Below, one piece after another: positions 34,800 to 48,000 of a stretch of 64,000 nucleotides of DNA. Under the pieces are notes generated by a model. It was given only the letters and a program-made list of their open reading frames with translations, was not told the DNA's origin and did not search any database. A program made the translations under genes and the position numbers. Location: the NCBI GenBank assembly GCA_007922305.1, contig ML677351.1:15349790-15413789 (forward strand), read 5' to 3'. Within the stretch, counting starts at the first letter, position 1. Every line of letters begins with the position of its first letter. The DNA is from Dermatemys mawii. Its lineage: Eukaryota > Chordata > Testudines > Dermatemydidae.

Positions 34800-35772
34800 C
34801 CAAAAAAGGAGAATTAAAGTGTTTGGTTTTGTAGATTGGCAACTTATTTAGTATGGTTCTGTATCTGAATTTAAAAATAATGCCTTCTAGACTGGACCAA
34901 TTATTCTGAAAAGGACTACTGTTCAGTGCAGCAGTGGAAAAATCCCTTTTTTGACTCTGAAGATAAGTGAAGAATAGATTTCCGTTGAGATGGATCACCA
35001 TGCCAGTATAGTGTAATGTCAACTCACAGCATTTGAACTAAATCATTTCAACTATATCATCATCCTAACTTTCAAAATATAACTGAAGACACACTATCTA
35101 ATTTTACCAGTATCTTTAAAAAAAATTCCAGACTTCCTCCTGGCCTTCTGTCTGCCATTTGCTTTTATTACCTCTTGTTTCTTATTATAACCAAGCACAG
35201 TGAAAATTCAAACTGAATGTTTTATAGGCTATTCCTCTCCTCAATTTCATTTCATGACCTCTTTATTGGGTTAGTTACTATTTAAACAGTTTGTTGTTAT
35301 CAGTGCTTGCTTCTTTCCCTCTTCTGAATCTTTATTCTCAGAAAATTCTCTGCACAGGCTATTTTAGCTATACAAGTTATCTGGGCTAATTTTTTTTAAC
35401 TGTTTCAACTCCCCAAATCCTAAATCATTTTGGCTGCCTACTTGCGCTCTGCTGCAGTTTTTGATTTCTGCCATGTTTTCTCCATAATATGGAGTTTACA
35501 GTTACACACAATATTCTATAGTGAGCCTCACTAGTGACGAGTACAATATAAAACATCAATAATGTCTGCATATTTATATGCTTGTCCTTGTTTGCCTGGT
35601 TTCACTGCTTCAAACCCATTTCTCAAAATTACTCTTACATTCTTCTTCCTGGACTGCATTCCATGTTATGCTTCCATTTGAATTGTAATCCCTATGTTCA
35701 CCATTAGTTACCACCTTCATTAACATGCATTTGACAAAATTAAACATCACCACTTCTTTTGGTAAGTTATGG

Positions 35773-36062
35773 ATTTTAAGATAAGAAGAGGTCATTTTAT
35801 GATCATCTAGTCTGACCTCTTGTATAGCACAGAATGTCATTGTGTAATTTTGCATCAAGCCCTTCTCGCTGAGCGAGAGTATATCATTTAGTAAGGCACA
35901 GAATTTTGATTTAAGCACTTCAAGTGACACAGAGACCACTACAGCCCTGGGTAAATTGTTCCAATACTTAATTGCTCTTGCTGTTTAAATCATAGGAATT
36001 ATCATAGTAAATCAGACACAAGAATCCATCTAGTTCAGGATCCTGTCTCATGAGAAAATAAT
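35773..36062 (-). mobile_element. CR1 LINE 3' fragments, two joined
   Basis: The first part (35773-35975) has tatgatcatctagtctgacc, agcacagaatgtca and tgttccaatacttaattgct. The second (about 35980-36062) has catctagttcaggatcctgt. Both are reverse complements of CR1 3' sequence of different subfamilies, lying end to end. Confidence 0.75.
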
Positions 36063-37058
36063 CAACACAATTACCACAAATCCAGAAAGTCACTGCTACA
36101 GACATATTAATATCTAGACCAATTTAATCTCATTCTTTTCTCCAAAATACCATAATATCTATTACTGACTGCCCAGCTCCCTAACAAACTCATTTTCAAT
36201 TCTGTTATAAAATCCCCTACAATGCACTTTTCCAGTTCTTCTCAACTGTAGTCACACACTACCTGAAATCCAACTTCAGCAACAATAAGATAGTTAATAA
36301 AATTTAACTCTTTACCTAGGTGTGTTGATAAAGTATTTGCACATGAGAAACTGACAGGAGGCAAAGAGAAAGAGTTGAAATCAAACTTGGCAGAGAGATA
36401 CAGCTTGCAGTTCTCCTCTGGGCAGCTGTCCCTTTGCCAGCATAGTACACTATGTAGCTTATTGATTGGAAAAGTTCAGTCCACTCTTCTTGCTGGAGAC
36501 TGAATTAATTATGATAAATTAAGAGAATAACTGTTTAGAATTCAAGAGAAAACAGTAAAAAAAGACTGATGCTAAATTTCCAAAATCATTATGAACAAAC
36601 GGTTTCCTTGAAAAAGACATATATTTGATAAGAAAAAGAAGAAATTTAATGGCAGCTGAAGAATTGTTGTATTAAGTTTGGAGACTAAATTCAATATTTA
36701 ATAACGCAGGATTAAGTTGCCTCTAAATGCAAATCTCAGTGCAAATTTACTGTGGACTATTTACTTGTCTCTTCATAGTTTAAGCAACAAACAACTACCA
36801 TAAGAAGGGGAACACACCAAGGTACAACAAATCACAAGGATATGGGGAAGGAGACTGTAATTCACACTCACTACTTTTAGTCTTGTCCTAGGAAGAATAT
36901 AATTATAACAGAACTTCCCCAAGTTCTCTTCCTGCTGTGCTTTTGGGTTTAGTTATCTTTTTGCCATTTTAGCATGGAATAAAATAAAAAAGTGGGGAAA
37001 AACAAACTAATATAATCAATCAACCAACCAACAGAAAAAACAACCCCACCTCTTAGAC
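36063..37058. other. No gene seen
   Basis: Intron with no recognised repeat. Confidence 0.5.
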
Positions 37059-37235
37059 CAGGGGTTTTCAAACTTATTCTGTGGCTTGCGCAGGGTAAGT
37101 CCCTGCCTGGCTGCAAGATGCTTTGTTTACCAGAGTGTCTGTAGGTTCGGCCGCTCGAAGCTCCTACTGGCCACGGTTTGCCATTCCTGGCCAATGGGAG
37201 CTGCGGGAAGCAGCACAGGCCAGGCCACCGCTTCC
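37059..37235. mobile_element. hAT element, left part only
   Basis: Begins caggggttttcaaactt, a hAT end, after tcttagac. The interior has tggccaatgggagctgcggg, common in reptile hAT elements. No right terminal repeat is found before another element begins, so it is truncated. Confidence 0.65.
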
Positions 37236-37295
37236 TACAGCCCAGCAGGAAAAAATCTCAAGAAAGGAATCCAAGAACAGGGATCTATTGAAATA

Positions 37296-37669
37296 CAGCA
37301 GAACCTCAGAGTACGAACTGACTGATTACACACACACTTCATTTGGACCCGAAAGTACAAAATCAGGCAGCATCAGAGATCCGCCACTCCCAAAGTCTAA
37401 TACAGGATAATATTGTATTAAATAGAAATAACTAAAAAAATGAAGACAAAGTTTAAAAAAAGATTTGACGAGGTAAGGAAACTGTTTCTGTGCTTGTTTC
37501 ATTTAAATTAAGAGGTTAAAAACAGCATTTTTCATCTGCACAATAAAGTTTCAAAGCTGTATTAAGGTGATGCTCAGCTGTAACCTTTTGAAAGAACCAT
37601 CATAATGTTTTGTTCAGAGTTATGAATAACCTCCATTGCTGAGGTGTTTGTAACTGGGAGGTTCTACTC
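37296..37669. mobile_element. Tc1/mariner (Tigger-like) non-autonomous element
   Basis: Flanked by TA on both sides (37294-37295 and 37670-37671). The left end cagcagaacctcagagt pairs with the right end gggaggttctactc. Within it, gttcagagttatgaataacc and gaggtgtttgtaactggg repeat variants of the end sequence. No transposase remains. The TA duplication and the end sequence suggest a pogo/Tigger-type family. Confidence 0.75.
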
Positions 37670-38261
37670 TATTTACATTTTGATAAATGACAAAGGGTCT
37701 GTTGCAAATCACAAAACAAAACTAACAGCCATCCTTCCAGTGAGTAGATATTTTTGGGAAAAAATCTACTTTGAAAGATGTAACTTCATCAATTTTGGAT
37801 GAAGTGACACCTTTAAACGTTGCAGATAGAGAGGAACCCAACTATTATTTATGCTTGCACAGAGTGAGCACTGGCACTGTACTCTCATGTAACTCACCTC
37901 TGCACTGGGCTGACCAATCAAGAGGACAGTGGCTTGGTGAAGGAGGTGACATGGAGGGGCTCTATATTAATTTTCCAAGAACAGATTGCAGAGTCAGTTG
38001 GGCTGGAAACTCAAGCAAATGAGACCTCACCACCACCCAAACATCACCATGTGTTGTAAAATACCTATCTTAATTTATACATCTTCCGTGTCCCACACAC
38101 ACATTGGGAATGAACTCCTTTCCTTTCATACGTGATCTCAGAAATAAAATAGGTAACACTGCTGACATTTTAAGGTACAAATGGCATCAGAGTCAGCATC
38201 CATTGAAACAAATGGAGCAGTTCACGCCTCTCTGCTGTTGTTTAAGGCTCTTTGCAAATGC

Positions 38262-38471
38262 AGGACTTCTCTACATGGTGTGGCCATGCACACTAGAGGG
38301 GTGTGGTTTCCAAAGCCCAACAACATGGCTGCCCAGCACTATATTAATACCCACCAGGGAACTTTTAGTGTGCATCAGCAGGGTCTACAGGGGCCAGTTA
38401 CTGCACAACATGTTGGTGCATTTTAGAAATCACTCCCTTAGGGCCATTGCTGCCATGTATAGACAAGCCCT
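38262..38471. mobile_element. Small terminal-inverted-repeat element
   Basis: The left end aggacttctctacatgg pairs with the right end ccatgtatagacaagccct. The inner part is not coding. It resembles, but is not identical to, the 34738-34799 and 50216-50395 elements. Confidence 0.55.
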
Positions 38472-40340
38472 TAGGCAGACGTTGTATTAGTTATATTATG
38501 ATCACATTTTAAAGATTTTGTTCACAACCATAATAGCTACAGACTTACTTTGAAAAATATGAAAATGGGGACTCTGCAGAAAAACTGAGGCTTGTCTGCT
38601 GACCCTCACCCCTTTCATCTAGTCACTGTACTTTGGGAAATACGGCCCTGGAGCAATTCTCCAACCATTCTGCACCTCATCCCCTGCCATGAGAAAGACA
38701 GAGAGGTGGGAGCAGGGTGTTCAAACTTGCACTTCACCCAAATAATTTGTAGGGCATGGGGAGAAGGAGGAGCCCAGGAAACTATTTGTGCTCCTTCTCA
38801 CTAGTCCTATTGCTACTTGAAGCTGACCATTCTGTTTGGAGCTATGTTAGCAGTGCTGCTCCATGAAATGGAAGGAACCCACCCCTTGTTAAAAACAGTG
38901 AGGGGAGACAATTTGAATATGTGCACGTCCTCCATCTAGATAACTCTGAGAATATTCTCTTCCTAAGGAGGGTGAGGAGTTGCACTGCTGCATAGTGTTC
39001 AGTTGGCCAAGAAGAGGATGAGGAAAGGTGAGGGGTTTGTCAACCCCCAAGATACAGTTAGGACCTCTGCAATGAGATGCTCTGTGGGCAGGAATTCAGT
39101 TTTTAGCTGATTGCTAGCAAGATCAAATATAAAATCTAGGTAAGACACTATTCAGTGGGATTCTAGCACACTTTCCATATCTTCAGAGGTGAACTGAGTT
39201 CTAATTGCAAATCTATAATTAGAAACTTTCTGTACATTCCTCTCATATTGGTGATACTAAAATGTTTTATTTTCATGGTGTCTGCAAAATTAGCTAGATG
39301 AGAAACTATGCTCTACCTCATGCAGTTAATGAGAAGGTAAACAAACACTGGTTAATACAAACTCTTGTGGCACCTACTCACTCTCTGTCTTTGCCTGAAC
39401 AGTTACCAGTAATTGTTTCACTCTATTTTCTCTTGTTAAGCTGATTCTTAAAGAAAATTTTCCAGCTATTCTGCTTGTCCCAGCACTTAGAAAGTTCATA
39501 AGATAAGTATCACTTGTCAGCATGAATTAACTAGGTAACTTTTTTTAATACATTTTAACAACCTATTGTGTATTTTTTCCTCATTAGGCTGAACATAATC
39601 CATGTACCGTAACAAGAAAATAGACATTCTAGGACTCATGAAAACAACATAATTCACTTAATTTCAGTGTATAAGTTTGGGGACTATTTTGATCTCGCTT
39701 AAGTTTTGCCCTGGGTTACTATTTAACTAGATTGCTGGTATCAATCTGTTTTGTTCCTCGACTGAATCTAATAACTCAGAAGTGTCTCTGCTTGGGCTAC
39801 TTTATTCAGCATTCGTATCTCAGACTGACTTAAGCAGGATCAGCCCATAAAGTCCCCCAAATTATACAGTGAGGACAAGGTAATAATCCTATTTCTACAT
39901 AAAATTGGGAAAAAATCAAAATATATTAAGGACTGAATTCAGCAATATAACATATAGGCAGGAGTAATCTTGAATGCATTTCTTTATATACCATATAATT
40001 CAGTTTGAAGCAGCTTTTTATCTCACTAAATCAGATTTAAGGCAGAACTATTAAGGCTTCACCGTTAACAGAATCACCAATTTAGTCTCAATGCAGTGGC
40101 ACTACAAATGCTATTCTCACTACATATACACATTTCCCAAATGTAGATGTTTCTCTGGGGCTTAGAGTTTCTTCATAATTGCAGATAAACTTTTACTGTA
40201 TTTAAGGAAAAATTGGTTCGTGGGCTACAACATAGGGCTATCTGAAAACAGGGGTACCGAGCCTAAACTCTCTCTGTATTGACTGAAGTTCCTATTTATA
40301 TGCTAGAAATGTCTTCTTTTTTTATGATCTGGTGTTGTCT
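38472..40340. other. Plain intron
   Basis: No gene or clear repeat was found. Confidence 0.5.
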
Positions 40341-40359
40341 TGGCAACCACTAGTAAAAG

Positions 40360-41480
40360 CTAAAATTTTGTCTCCCTGGAAAAAGGCATACAATTTAGTT
40401 CTCTCAGAAGTTGCCTTATCAGTTCCTGATCAATTTGAGACACAAATTTTGCAGATGGGGTGCTACTAGGTCTTAATTCCCACTTTCTGTTCCAAAATTT
40501 AAGCTTGCTGCAGGTCTTGCCTTCCATTACATCAAGTACAGACAAATCTCTTATTCCCCCCATCTGCTAACCCTAATATCAAAAACACATTTACCCTCAG
40601 TTCTGTCAGTAAGTTGGAGGAAAAAAGGACTTCACAAAAGTCAGAAAGCTATCTTCTGAGATTGTTGTCTTTTCTTGTACTGTTTAAACTATTCCAGAGC
40701 TCTTACAGTAGTCTCACAGTCTAAAGCCTTTGGGAAATTTACTAATCCTAAACTACAGTATTTATGGGCATTCTCCAGCTGCTCCATCTCTCTTAGTTGT
40801 ATATTGTCTCTTAACTAGTGTTTCAGTTTCAGCTTGGAGTGCAGCAACTTTTCTTAGTAATTTATTCTCCAGACTTTTCCTCTCGCTACTTCATCTGTCA
40901 TTTTTTTCAGTACCTAAACTCCAGTTTCCACTCCACTACCAGACATACAAAAAAACAAAATAAAACCAAAGCCAGTATTTTGTACCACTCTATTAACAGC
41001 CACACATAGAGACTCATAAAGCTTCTTCAGATTAAATTTTAGAACCAGGGAACTCTACAGTTCTCCATAACAGCTGTCTTTACGTTAGCCATTAGATGCA
41101 TCAGCTTTCCTTCAGTTACAGCTGCCTGCTTTCCCGTGTCAGATTTGTCAGAGGGCCCACTGTCCTTCAGCTCAACAGGCCAAAAGAGGTGAACACTTTT
41201 CTTGGCAATAGGCTGTCTGCGGATCAGTAATAACAGGCCTGATCCAGTCATTAAACACACCAGAGAAGGCACAAATGTTGGTTTGCCTATCAATTTCATC
41301 TCTCTCCAAATGCTGGCCTGCTTTCACCTGAGGCCTGGCTCTTTGTCCACACAGACGAGAGGCAATATACTGGGAGATTCTATGGTGTCCCGCGGCATAA
41401 GTACTTCTCCATGGTGAATCTCTGGAATGATTTTTCCCAAAACTACTGAAAATATTACTAGGAATAACTTCTGACACTAG
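40360..41480 (-). pseudogene. Unassigned region reading like decayed coding sequence
   Basis: Reading from 41480 towards 40360, several frames on the minus strand give protein-like stretches: SSFGKNHSRDSPWRSTYAAG, LKDSGPSDKSDTGKQAAVTE, then a coil-like ENKLLRKVAALQAETE (about 40890-40840), and ALDCETTVRALE and YKKRQQSQKIAF near 40730-40660. Stops separate them. I do not recognise the protein. It could be a processed pseudogene or an unknown transposon part. No poly-A tail or clear target duplication was seen. Low confidence. Confidence 0.25.
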
Positions 41481-44400
41481 AAAAAATTAGCAAAATCTGG
41501 CAACTTTTTTGTTTGTTTGTTTGTTTAAATGTGATGAGTACAGTCCAAGAGGTAACCTCCTTCAGAAAATGCTGTATTAGGAAGACTAAGACAAGGGTGG
41601 GATGGATTGTCAGACGTACATTTTAGGAGAAATTAAACACAGAAGTAAACCAAAATCTTTATCAGGGAAGGTAAAGAGATATCTGCCAAACCACACCAGA
41701 AGTATGTGCTAGCTGTGAGAATCCAGAACATAGCCTAGTGAGTGAAAATTAAAATATACATTGGACAAAAAAAGGAGAGCAAACTAGGATTCCGCAATGG
41801 ATTGCAATACTCCCTAGCTAACGGCGGTGTCTGCCAAGGAGCGCAGGTCCAGTTTGTAATACATGGTCAAAGGGTGTATGTTTAACCAAGCTTCTGCTTT
41901 TCATATTTCTTTAGTGTATGCAGCCTGTTCTAACCATAGTAAATGACAATGTTATATTCTTTTGTTTGAATTATGCTCTCGTACAGTATCTTCACCTGCT
42001 AAGGGTTTGGCACCATTGTCTCCTGCACCATGGATGAGAGGCTATCAAAAAAAAAAAGGGTTTTATGGCTTCGTATTGGCTTGGTTATTTCTAAGCAGAC
42101 TCAGATTACTAGGAAAATATCCAACTTGTGCCACTTTTTTCTTTTTGGCATAGAGATTGGGGTAAAAAAGGAGGAAGCACTATTTCCTGCAATCACAGAA
42201 AGAGTGTGTTGTACTTGGGAATAAATAAAGGAGAGGTGCACAGAACAATATCATTGTGGAAGATACCACAAGTTCTTCTGTGGAGTACTGCATATGCTAT
42301 AGGTAGTCAGCTTGTTAGAATCTCTATAAAAAGGAAATAAAGCAACCCATATCATAGGAGCACAGTGTCTGTATATTAGGACCTGAAGTGCAAGGTTTAC
42401 CTTGCATGTGGAAAAAGACTGCATGGAACTGAAGAGATTTTATGCTGCTTTGATAGATCTAGTAACATGTGGATTGGAGCAGAGAAGTTGTCCATGAGTT
42501 GTCTCCCACAAATTTGTTGGGAGCTGAAGGACATAGCTTCAAGGTCAAAACACTGCAAGGATGAATGAACTAGCCTAAGGAAGTTCCATGTTTTGCAACT
42601 GGAAGAAATTGATCTCTTTGCTTTCTGTTAGCATCACAGGCATCAATAGATTCTGTTAATGGATATTTTCTTGGCTTACAAGAGAATATTTATGCCTTTT
42701 GGGGAATAACAAAATTGACTTATTTTTTACTCAAGACCCACACTGCTAAGATTGTGTTTGTCAAGTTTTTGTGAGGTATCATCTCCTGAGTGAATGAGGT
42801 CCTGGACATTTGGGAAAAAATTAGTTTCCTCCTGACGTCTTAACTAAATCAGAAAACCAATTATGTCTTGGCCAGTAAGGTGCCATAAGGTGACTTTGTG
42901 TCCTGGTTTTCTCTTCTTCATTACCCAAGACAAAAAGGGGGATCAAAGCAAATGCATTCTGTAAGATGTTTGAACACAGATGTGAGAGGGTCCACCTTGG
43001 GATCTTCCCTGGAGTTAACTTTAAGGCCTACTTAAGGACTGACAATTTCAAGAGAGTCCTAATTAACTCATCAGATTTTGTGCATGTGACCTCTACTATG
43101 TGCAGTGTCCGGATGGGCTGGATGTAAATAACTGCCAAGTGGAATAGTTGTATAAGATCTTGCTGTAGACTAGTTCTGCTCTGGCCCCCACTGATTTACA
43201 TATGACATCATGGTTAAGTTGTCTGGTCAGAGAAAAATGTTTTATTTCCAGAAGACTCATTGAAAGGCTCGCAGGGCCAGACTCACTAATCAATGCTCCA
43301 GGATGCTGATACCATTATCTGCTCCATCTGGAGTCAAAGCCTTTAGGAAACTGATACCAGCTTGTGTGGCAGAGGAGCACATATTGTGAAGGTAAAATTT
43401 GCTATAGTTGTCAGGTGAATGCCGCAATTCAACCGTATTTACAATAGAGAGGGAGCTCAAGGCTTCCTGGGCTACAGTCACATGCTCTAGTGGCATATTG
43501 CCACTTTTTTGTCGTCAGTCTATGGCTGAAACCATTATTCCCAGTAATGAATGTAGATTCTTCTACCTTGTGTCTCCTGGGGAGAAGGAGAATTGGGATC
43601 ATGGAGATTAGCTTCTGATTTGACTCTTAGGATATACATACCCTTCCTTTCTGCATGCTGATCATGTGTCCCAAACTGAATTATTAACCTTTCTGTTCTT
43701 TAAGGATACAGCCATGACTGTAGGTATTAAAACCAAGCAATCAGTGATCCAATTACCAAATAACAAAGAAGAGCAGGAAAACCTCCAAGGAGAGGGAGAG
43801 AAGAAGGAAACTCCATGAGTTTAAATTATAGGTAAAATAGTTCATCAATCCAAACAAGTTTTGTGAACCCAACTTTTATGTTTAGAGGTTCACAAAACCA
43901 TTTTGCAAGTATCCTCAATTCATGACATGAAGCATTCTCTGCTTCTCTGCCGTTCTAGTCTCAAAAAAGAGCTCAAATGCAGGAAAGAGTGATGCAGAAG
44001 GCATGTCAAGTCCATTTATAATGCTGTTTGTGGAGAGTTTTCAAGCAAAAGTCTTTGTGTATTATGTTGTGCTTTAGCACTATTAAGTACAGGATAGCTG
44101 CTTTTGTGGATAAAGGCTATCATTGTTCAACTTTCTACCCAGCGTGAATGATCGACCAAACAGACATAAAAATATCTGACATATGTGCTATAGTCTAAAG
44201 CATGTTATGATTTTACAATGATTTCCCTCATTACTGCAAAACTACAAAACTACAACCAAAAAGGCAGGCACATAATAAAATCAAAGCTCTATGAAACATA
44301 TGGAACAATTGCTCAATAGTTATATCTGTTAAAATCCATTGAATAGATAAAGCAGTTGAAAACTTTCTAAGGTTCTATGATTTTTCTACACTGAATAGCG

Positions 44401-46139
44401 GAAAATTCCTATTATTGGTTAAATGGTCTATCAGTTTCCAGTGGTTTTAACCAATTGTAACTTGCCTTAAAAATAAAAGCAGTAAGTAATCCTGCATCTG
44501 TTCCTCCAGCCATCACTATATTCATTGGGAGGGTTTAAGAAATAAACCCACATTTACAATGGAATAAACTACAAAGTTTCATGAGTCTTTTGTGTATAGA
44601 ATATTAATGCTGGAAGTGGTATATTACAAGAACTTTGAGACTGGATATATCTGACTTAATTTTTTTCAGTGTGCTGACATGCTTTCAGTAAATTCCCACA
44701 ACATTTTGAAAGACTGTCAGCATGTAGAATTTCAAATAACCATTCTTTGGTTTAAAACCAAACAGACATACAAACCTGTTGTTTTGCAAAACTCTAGGCA
44801 TATTATGGTAGCTGTGATGAACTCAGCCGGACAAACAGAACAGTCACTCCAATAGACTTACACTAGATCAATTCCACACTGTGGCTGCAAACCACTTCTT
44901 AAACTGAAAGCACATTAAGGAACGGGTCGAGTAGCCATTTTGTCTCTGATCCTTGTGATGGAAACCCATATGTCTATGGGCATTCTGGAGGAATTAAAAT
45001 ATGCTATTAATTAAAATATGCTGTGTATCTGCGTAATCATTTTAGTTTCTATGGTGCAGATTAACATTATTTGAAATGAGCATATATTTAGTTAAGATTC
45101 TTAATATTAGTAATCTTTACAAAAAAGGAGTTAAAATTTTATTGTATTGAAAAGACTTTTAGTTCAGCACGGAACTTCTGTCGACACCCCTACATACTCA
45201 ATTTCCTATTTCCTTCATATTGCACATGCTGTATATCTTATATGTTGTAAGTCAAGTTTGAACAGTGTTCTCCAGATTCAAGAATTTTAAAAAATGTATT
45301 CTTCATTATAGCCAACAGGTTTACTTTTATAGCATAATGCACTTCAGTATTAACATGAGGAGACTTAAACCTTGAAAACAAGGTCAGTTCTTTTTCAGAC
45401 AGTAAACTTAAGTAACATCATTAGATATCTGAAGTATAAATAGGAGGGTGGGACAGGGTTGATCCTTCAGCTCTTCCACTGAAGGGAGTCCCAGACTCCT
45501 GAGTACCTATGAGCTCAAGTCTCTGGTAATATACTTTTCAGAAGATTTTAGATAATGTCAGTGGATCATTGGATTGGTCAAAAAATGTATAAGATCAACT
45601 TAATTTTCCTCATCACTGCATGCCTTCATCACAGAAATGTGTAAAAATGCCACTAAGAAGAAACTGTCAAACTTTCCAATGAACAAAACAAAGTTAACAG
45701 CGGAAAAAATACATTAAAAACGCTGAACTGTGATTCACTTTTGAGTAGATGGATCCATGACGTTAACAACATAGTAAGTTATCCCATGTCTCTAATTTTA
45801 AGAAGACCACAAGAAGCTAACATTTTTTATGCTAAAAAAGCAGCATTTTTATTAATTTGATACTGAAGGAATAGCCTGTGAAGAAAAATGACAAACTAGC
45901 AAGATTGTTAAAGGTTTTAAAGGGACTGAATAAATCAACATATTGCTATATAACCAGATAGTTCAAAAACTAGTTAGTTCATATGAAATTGCTAAATGTC
46001 TGAGTGCTTAATAAAGGTGATCACAAACACAGTATAAAGACTTGCATGTGATCCAACTATGTCAGAATGGCTTTTACATGGAAAACAATGACCAAATGTT
46101 TCATGTGGTCCATAGGAATCCGTGAGAATTTTTTGTTCA
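41481..46139. other. Long intron without a gene
   Basis: AT-rich with short open frames and no domains. A small inverted pair (tttgtgaaccc and ggttcacaaaacc) is at about 43860-43900. No named repeat is recognised. Confidence 0.45.
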
Positions 46140-46920
46140 CTATTTAAAAAAGCATGTCTTTGCAAAATTATGCCAGGGTTGTAGGTGGGTATGATGGGGG
46201 TTTACAAACCCCTCATTAAGACCAAGGCAAGAGAAAAGCTGGGATAGTACTGGGCCAAGAAAGCTCCACCCCTCAGGCACTGCCAAGCATGTTCCTGGGA
46301 AAGGAGCAGTATAAAAAGAGCTCCAGCAGCCCAGGTAGTGGGGGAGGAGAGAAACCATTTCCAGGAGGTGAAGGATTACTTACTGAGGTGGCCTTGTTGT
46401 GAGGTTTCCTCACACCCCACTGTAGGGAACATTCCAGATATAGGGAGAACTGTTTGCAGGCACCAGAAGGTTGCCTGCATCAGGCCTGAGACTCTGGGGG
46501 TTTGGAACAAGTACTATTATCAAACAGCAGCCGTGCTCCAAACTGAGACTTTGGATGGGGTAGGAAGTGGCTGGGGAAGAGTAGGTGGCCCAAGTGTAGG
46601 CCAGGTGGGTGCTGTCTTACTTTCAGGGCCCTAGCCTGGGACCTGGCGAAATGGAAGGACCTGGGCTACCCTACCACTTCCAGATTCCCCTATGCCTAGT
46701 GCTGGGACAGGTAGGACTAGGGTGCTACTGACAAGAAAGCTGACCCAGCTGAACCCTGTTCAGGGGGGTCCCCTCACACACTGAACTGAGAAAGAGACTA
46801 GAGCATCAGGCCCTGACCACTGGGCCTGCAGACTGGACAGACCACTCTGCTACAGTGGGGAAACAGGGAGTGGAGAGAGAGAGAGAGAAAGGAGAAAAAT
46901 GCTGGTTGATAAGAAAACTG
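46140..46920 (+). repeat. Repeat-like block with TATA box
   Basis: GC-richer than its surroundings, with agtataaaaagagctccagc at 46306-46325, the kind of TATA box with downstream start seen in LTR promoters. It is followed by phrases like ggcctgagactctgggggtt. It may be an LTR or 5' part of an unnamed LTR element in plus orientation, or an unnamed repeat. No coding sequence was found after it. Confidence 0.35.
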
Positions 46921-47110
46921 GCTGGCTCAGGCATTACTTAAAAACCTTTAATGAAAATTACATTTTTAAAAAACAGCCCTCTTATCCAAACCCCACATAC
47001 TAATAATGAAACAAAACAGTCAATCCAAACTACCATGTCTGACGCACAAATAAAACAAATACAGTTGACAGAATTTAATGAACTGTTCAAATTAGATAAG
47101 AGATACTCAC

Positions 47111-47320
47111 ACTTGTTGTGTAAGCAGCTTCAGGGTCATCCTCTAACACTCGTGACAGACCAAAATCAGAGACTTTACACATGAGGTTACTGTTGACTAA
47201 AATATTACGGGCTGCCAGATCACGATGTACATAGCCCATATCTGAGAGATACTTCATGCCAGATGCGATTCCACGAAGCATGCCAACCAGCTGGATGACT
47301 GTGAAATGTCCATCATGCTT
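47111..47320 (-). CDS. EPHA6: EPHA6 kinase exon: catalytic loop to activation loop
   Basis: EPHA6 is an Eph receptor tyrosine kinase at the plasma membrane that binds ephrin-A ligands and signals in axon guidance and cell positioning. This 210-bp exon encodes 70 residues in phase 0: KHDGHF at the start, the catalytic loop VHRDLAARN (residues 31-39), DFG (52-54), and the activation-loop Tyr in EAAYTT (Tyr67). The acceptor ends cttacttgcag on the minus strand and the donor is AGT/GTGAGT. The length and phase are those of Eph kinase genes. The DGHF string and the exon upstream point to EPHA6 rather than EPHA3, A4, A5 or A7. One residue departs from the family: Met47 in NSNLMCKV, normally Val. 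No stop is present. Confidence 0.92.
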
Positions 47321-48000
47321 CTGCAAGTAAGATAGTGCACAGTGTAAGTTCAAGGAACATTTCTAGTTTTGATGGATTCAACACTATTTACACAGACTGC
47401 AGTTTGCATTTAAAAATTGATTATAGATTTAGGGTCCAATCCTGCACTCCCAATCCAGGTAAAATTCCCAGTGCAAATCCACTGTTATCACTTGCTTGTA
47501 TTTCCATTGTTAGTCGGTTCTCCTTCATGCTCCCTCCTAGCACTACACCCCTTCAGCTCTCCAAACTCTCTCTTTCTCTGTCCATTATGTGGGTCACCTT
47601 CCTTTTCCCTTTCTACCTCCCTCCCCTCCATCAAATCCCCCTTCTAATCTAACAATTCCCTTGTTTCCCCAGCCTTCAGTCCCCAGTGCCCCTTCCCTCC
47701 AAATTCCCCAAAACCTAAAATTAATTTTTGTAATATAAATGAAATAATATATAACAAAGTCCCTCCTCCTGTCCCTCCACCCAAAACCCCTCAGACCCAA
47801 TGGAAAGGACATGCTGTATATCTGCTAGTGCTCCACTCACTTTAGCTTTGTATGCGGTATCCTTTTCTATTGTCAAAAATAGCTAAATGCAGTCTGAAGG
47901 CTTTCAGCTGTAAGTCTCCAAACAAAGCAGAGGTTTGCAGACCCTCCATTTAAGCCAGTCATTTGTACTAGTTTTGCTCTTTAATGTCTACAACTTTATA

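Noticed and set aside
36300..47110. The next EPHA6 exon downstream (GGKIPIRW-type)
   Set aside because: I looked for its reverse complement and did not see it; the next intron probably extends out of the window.
47335..47652. Plus-strand open frame of 105 codons next to the EPHA6 exon
   Set aside because: It is intron sequence antisense to the gene, with no motif and no splice support.
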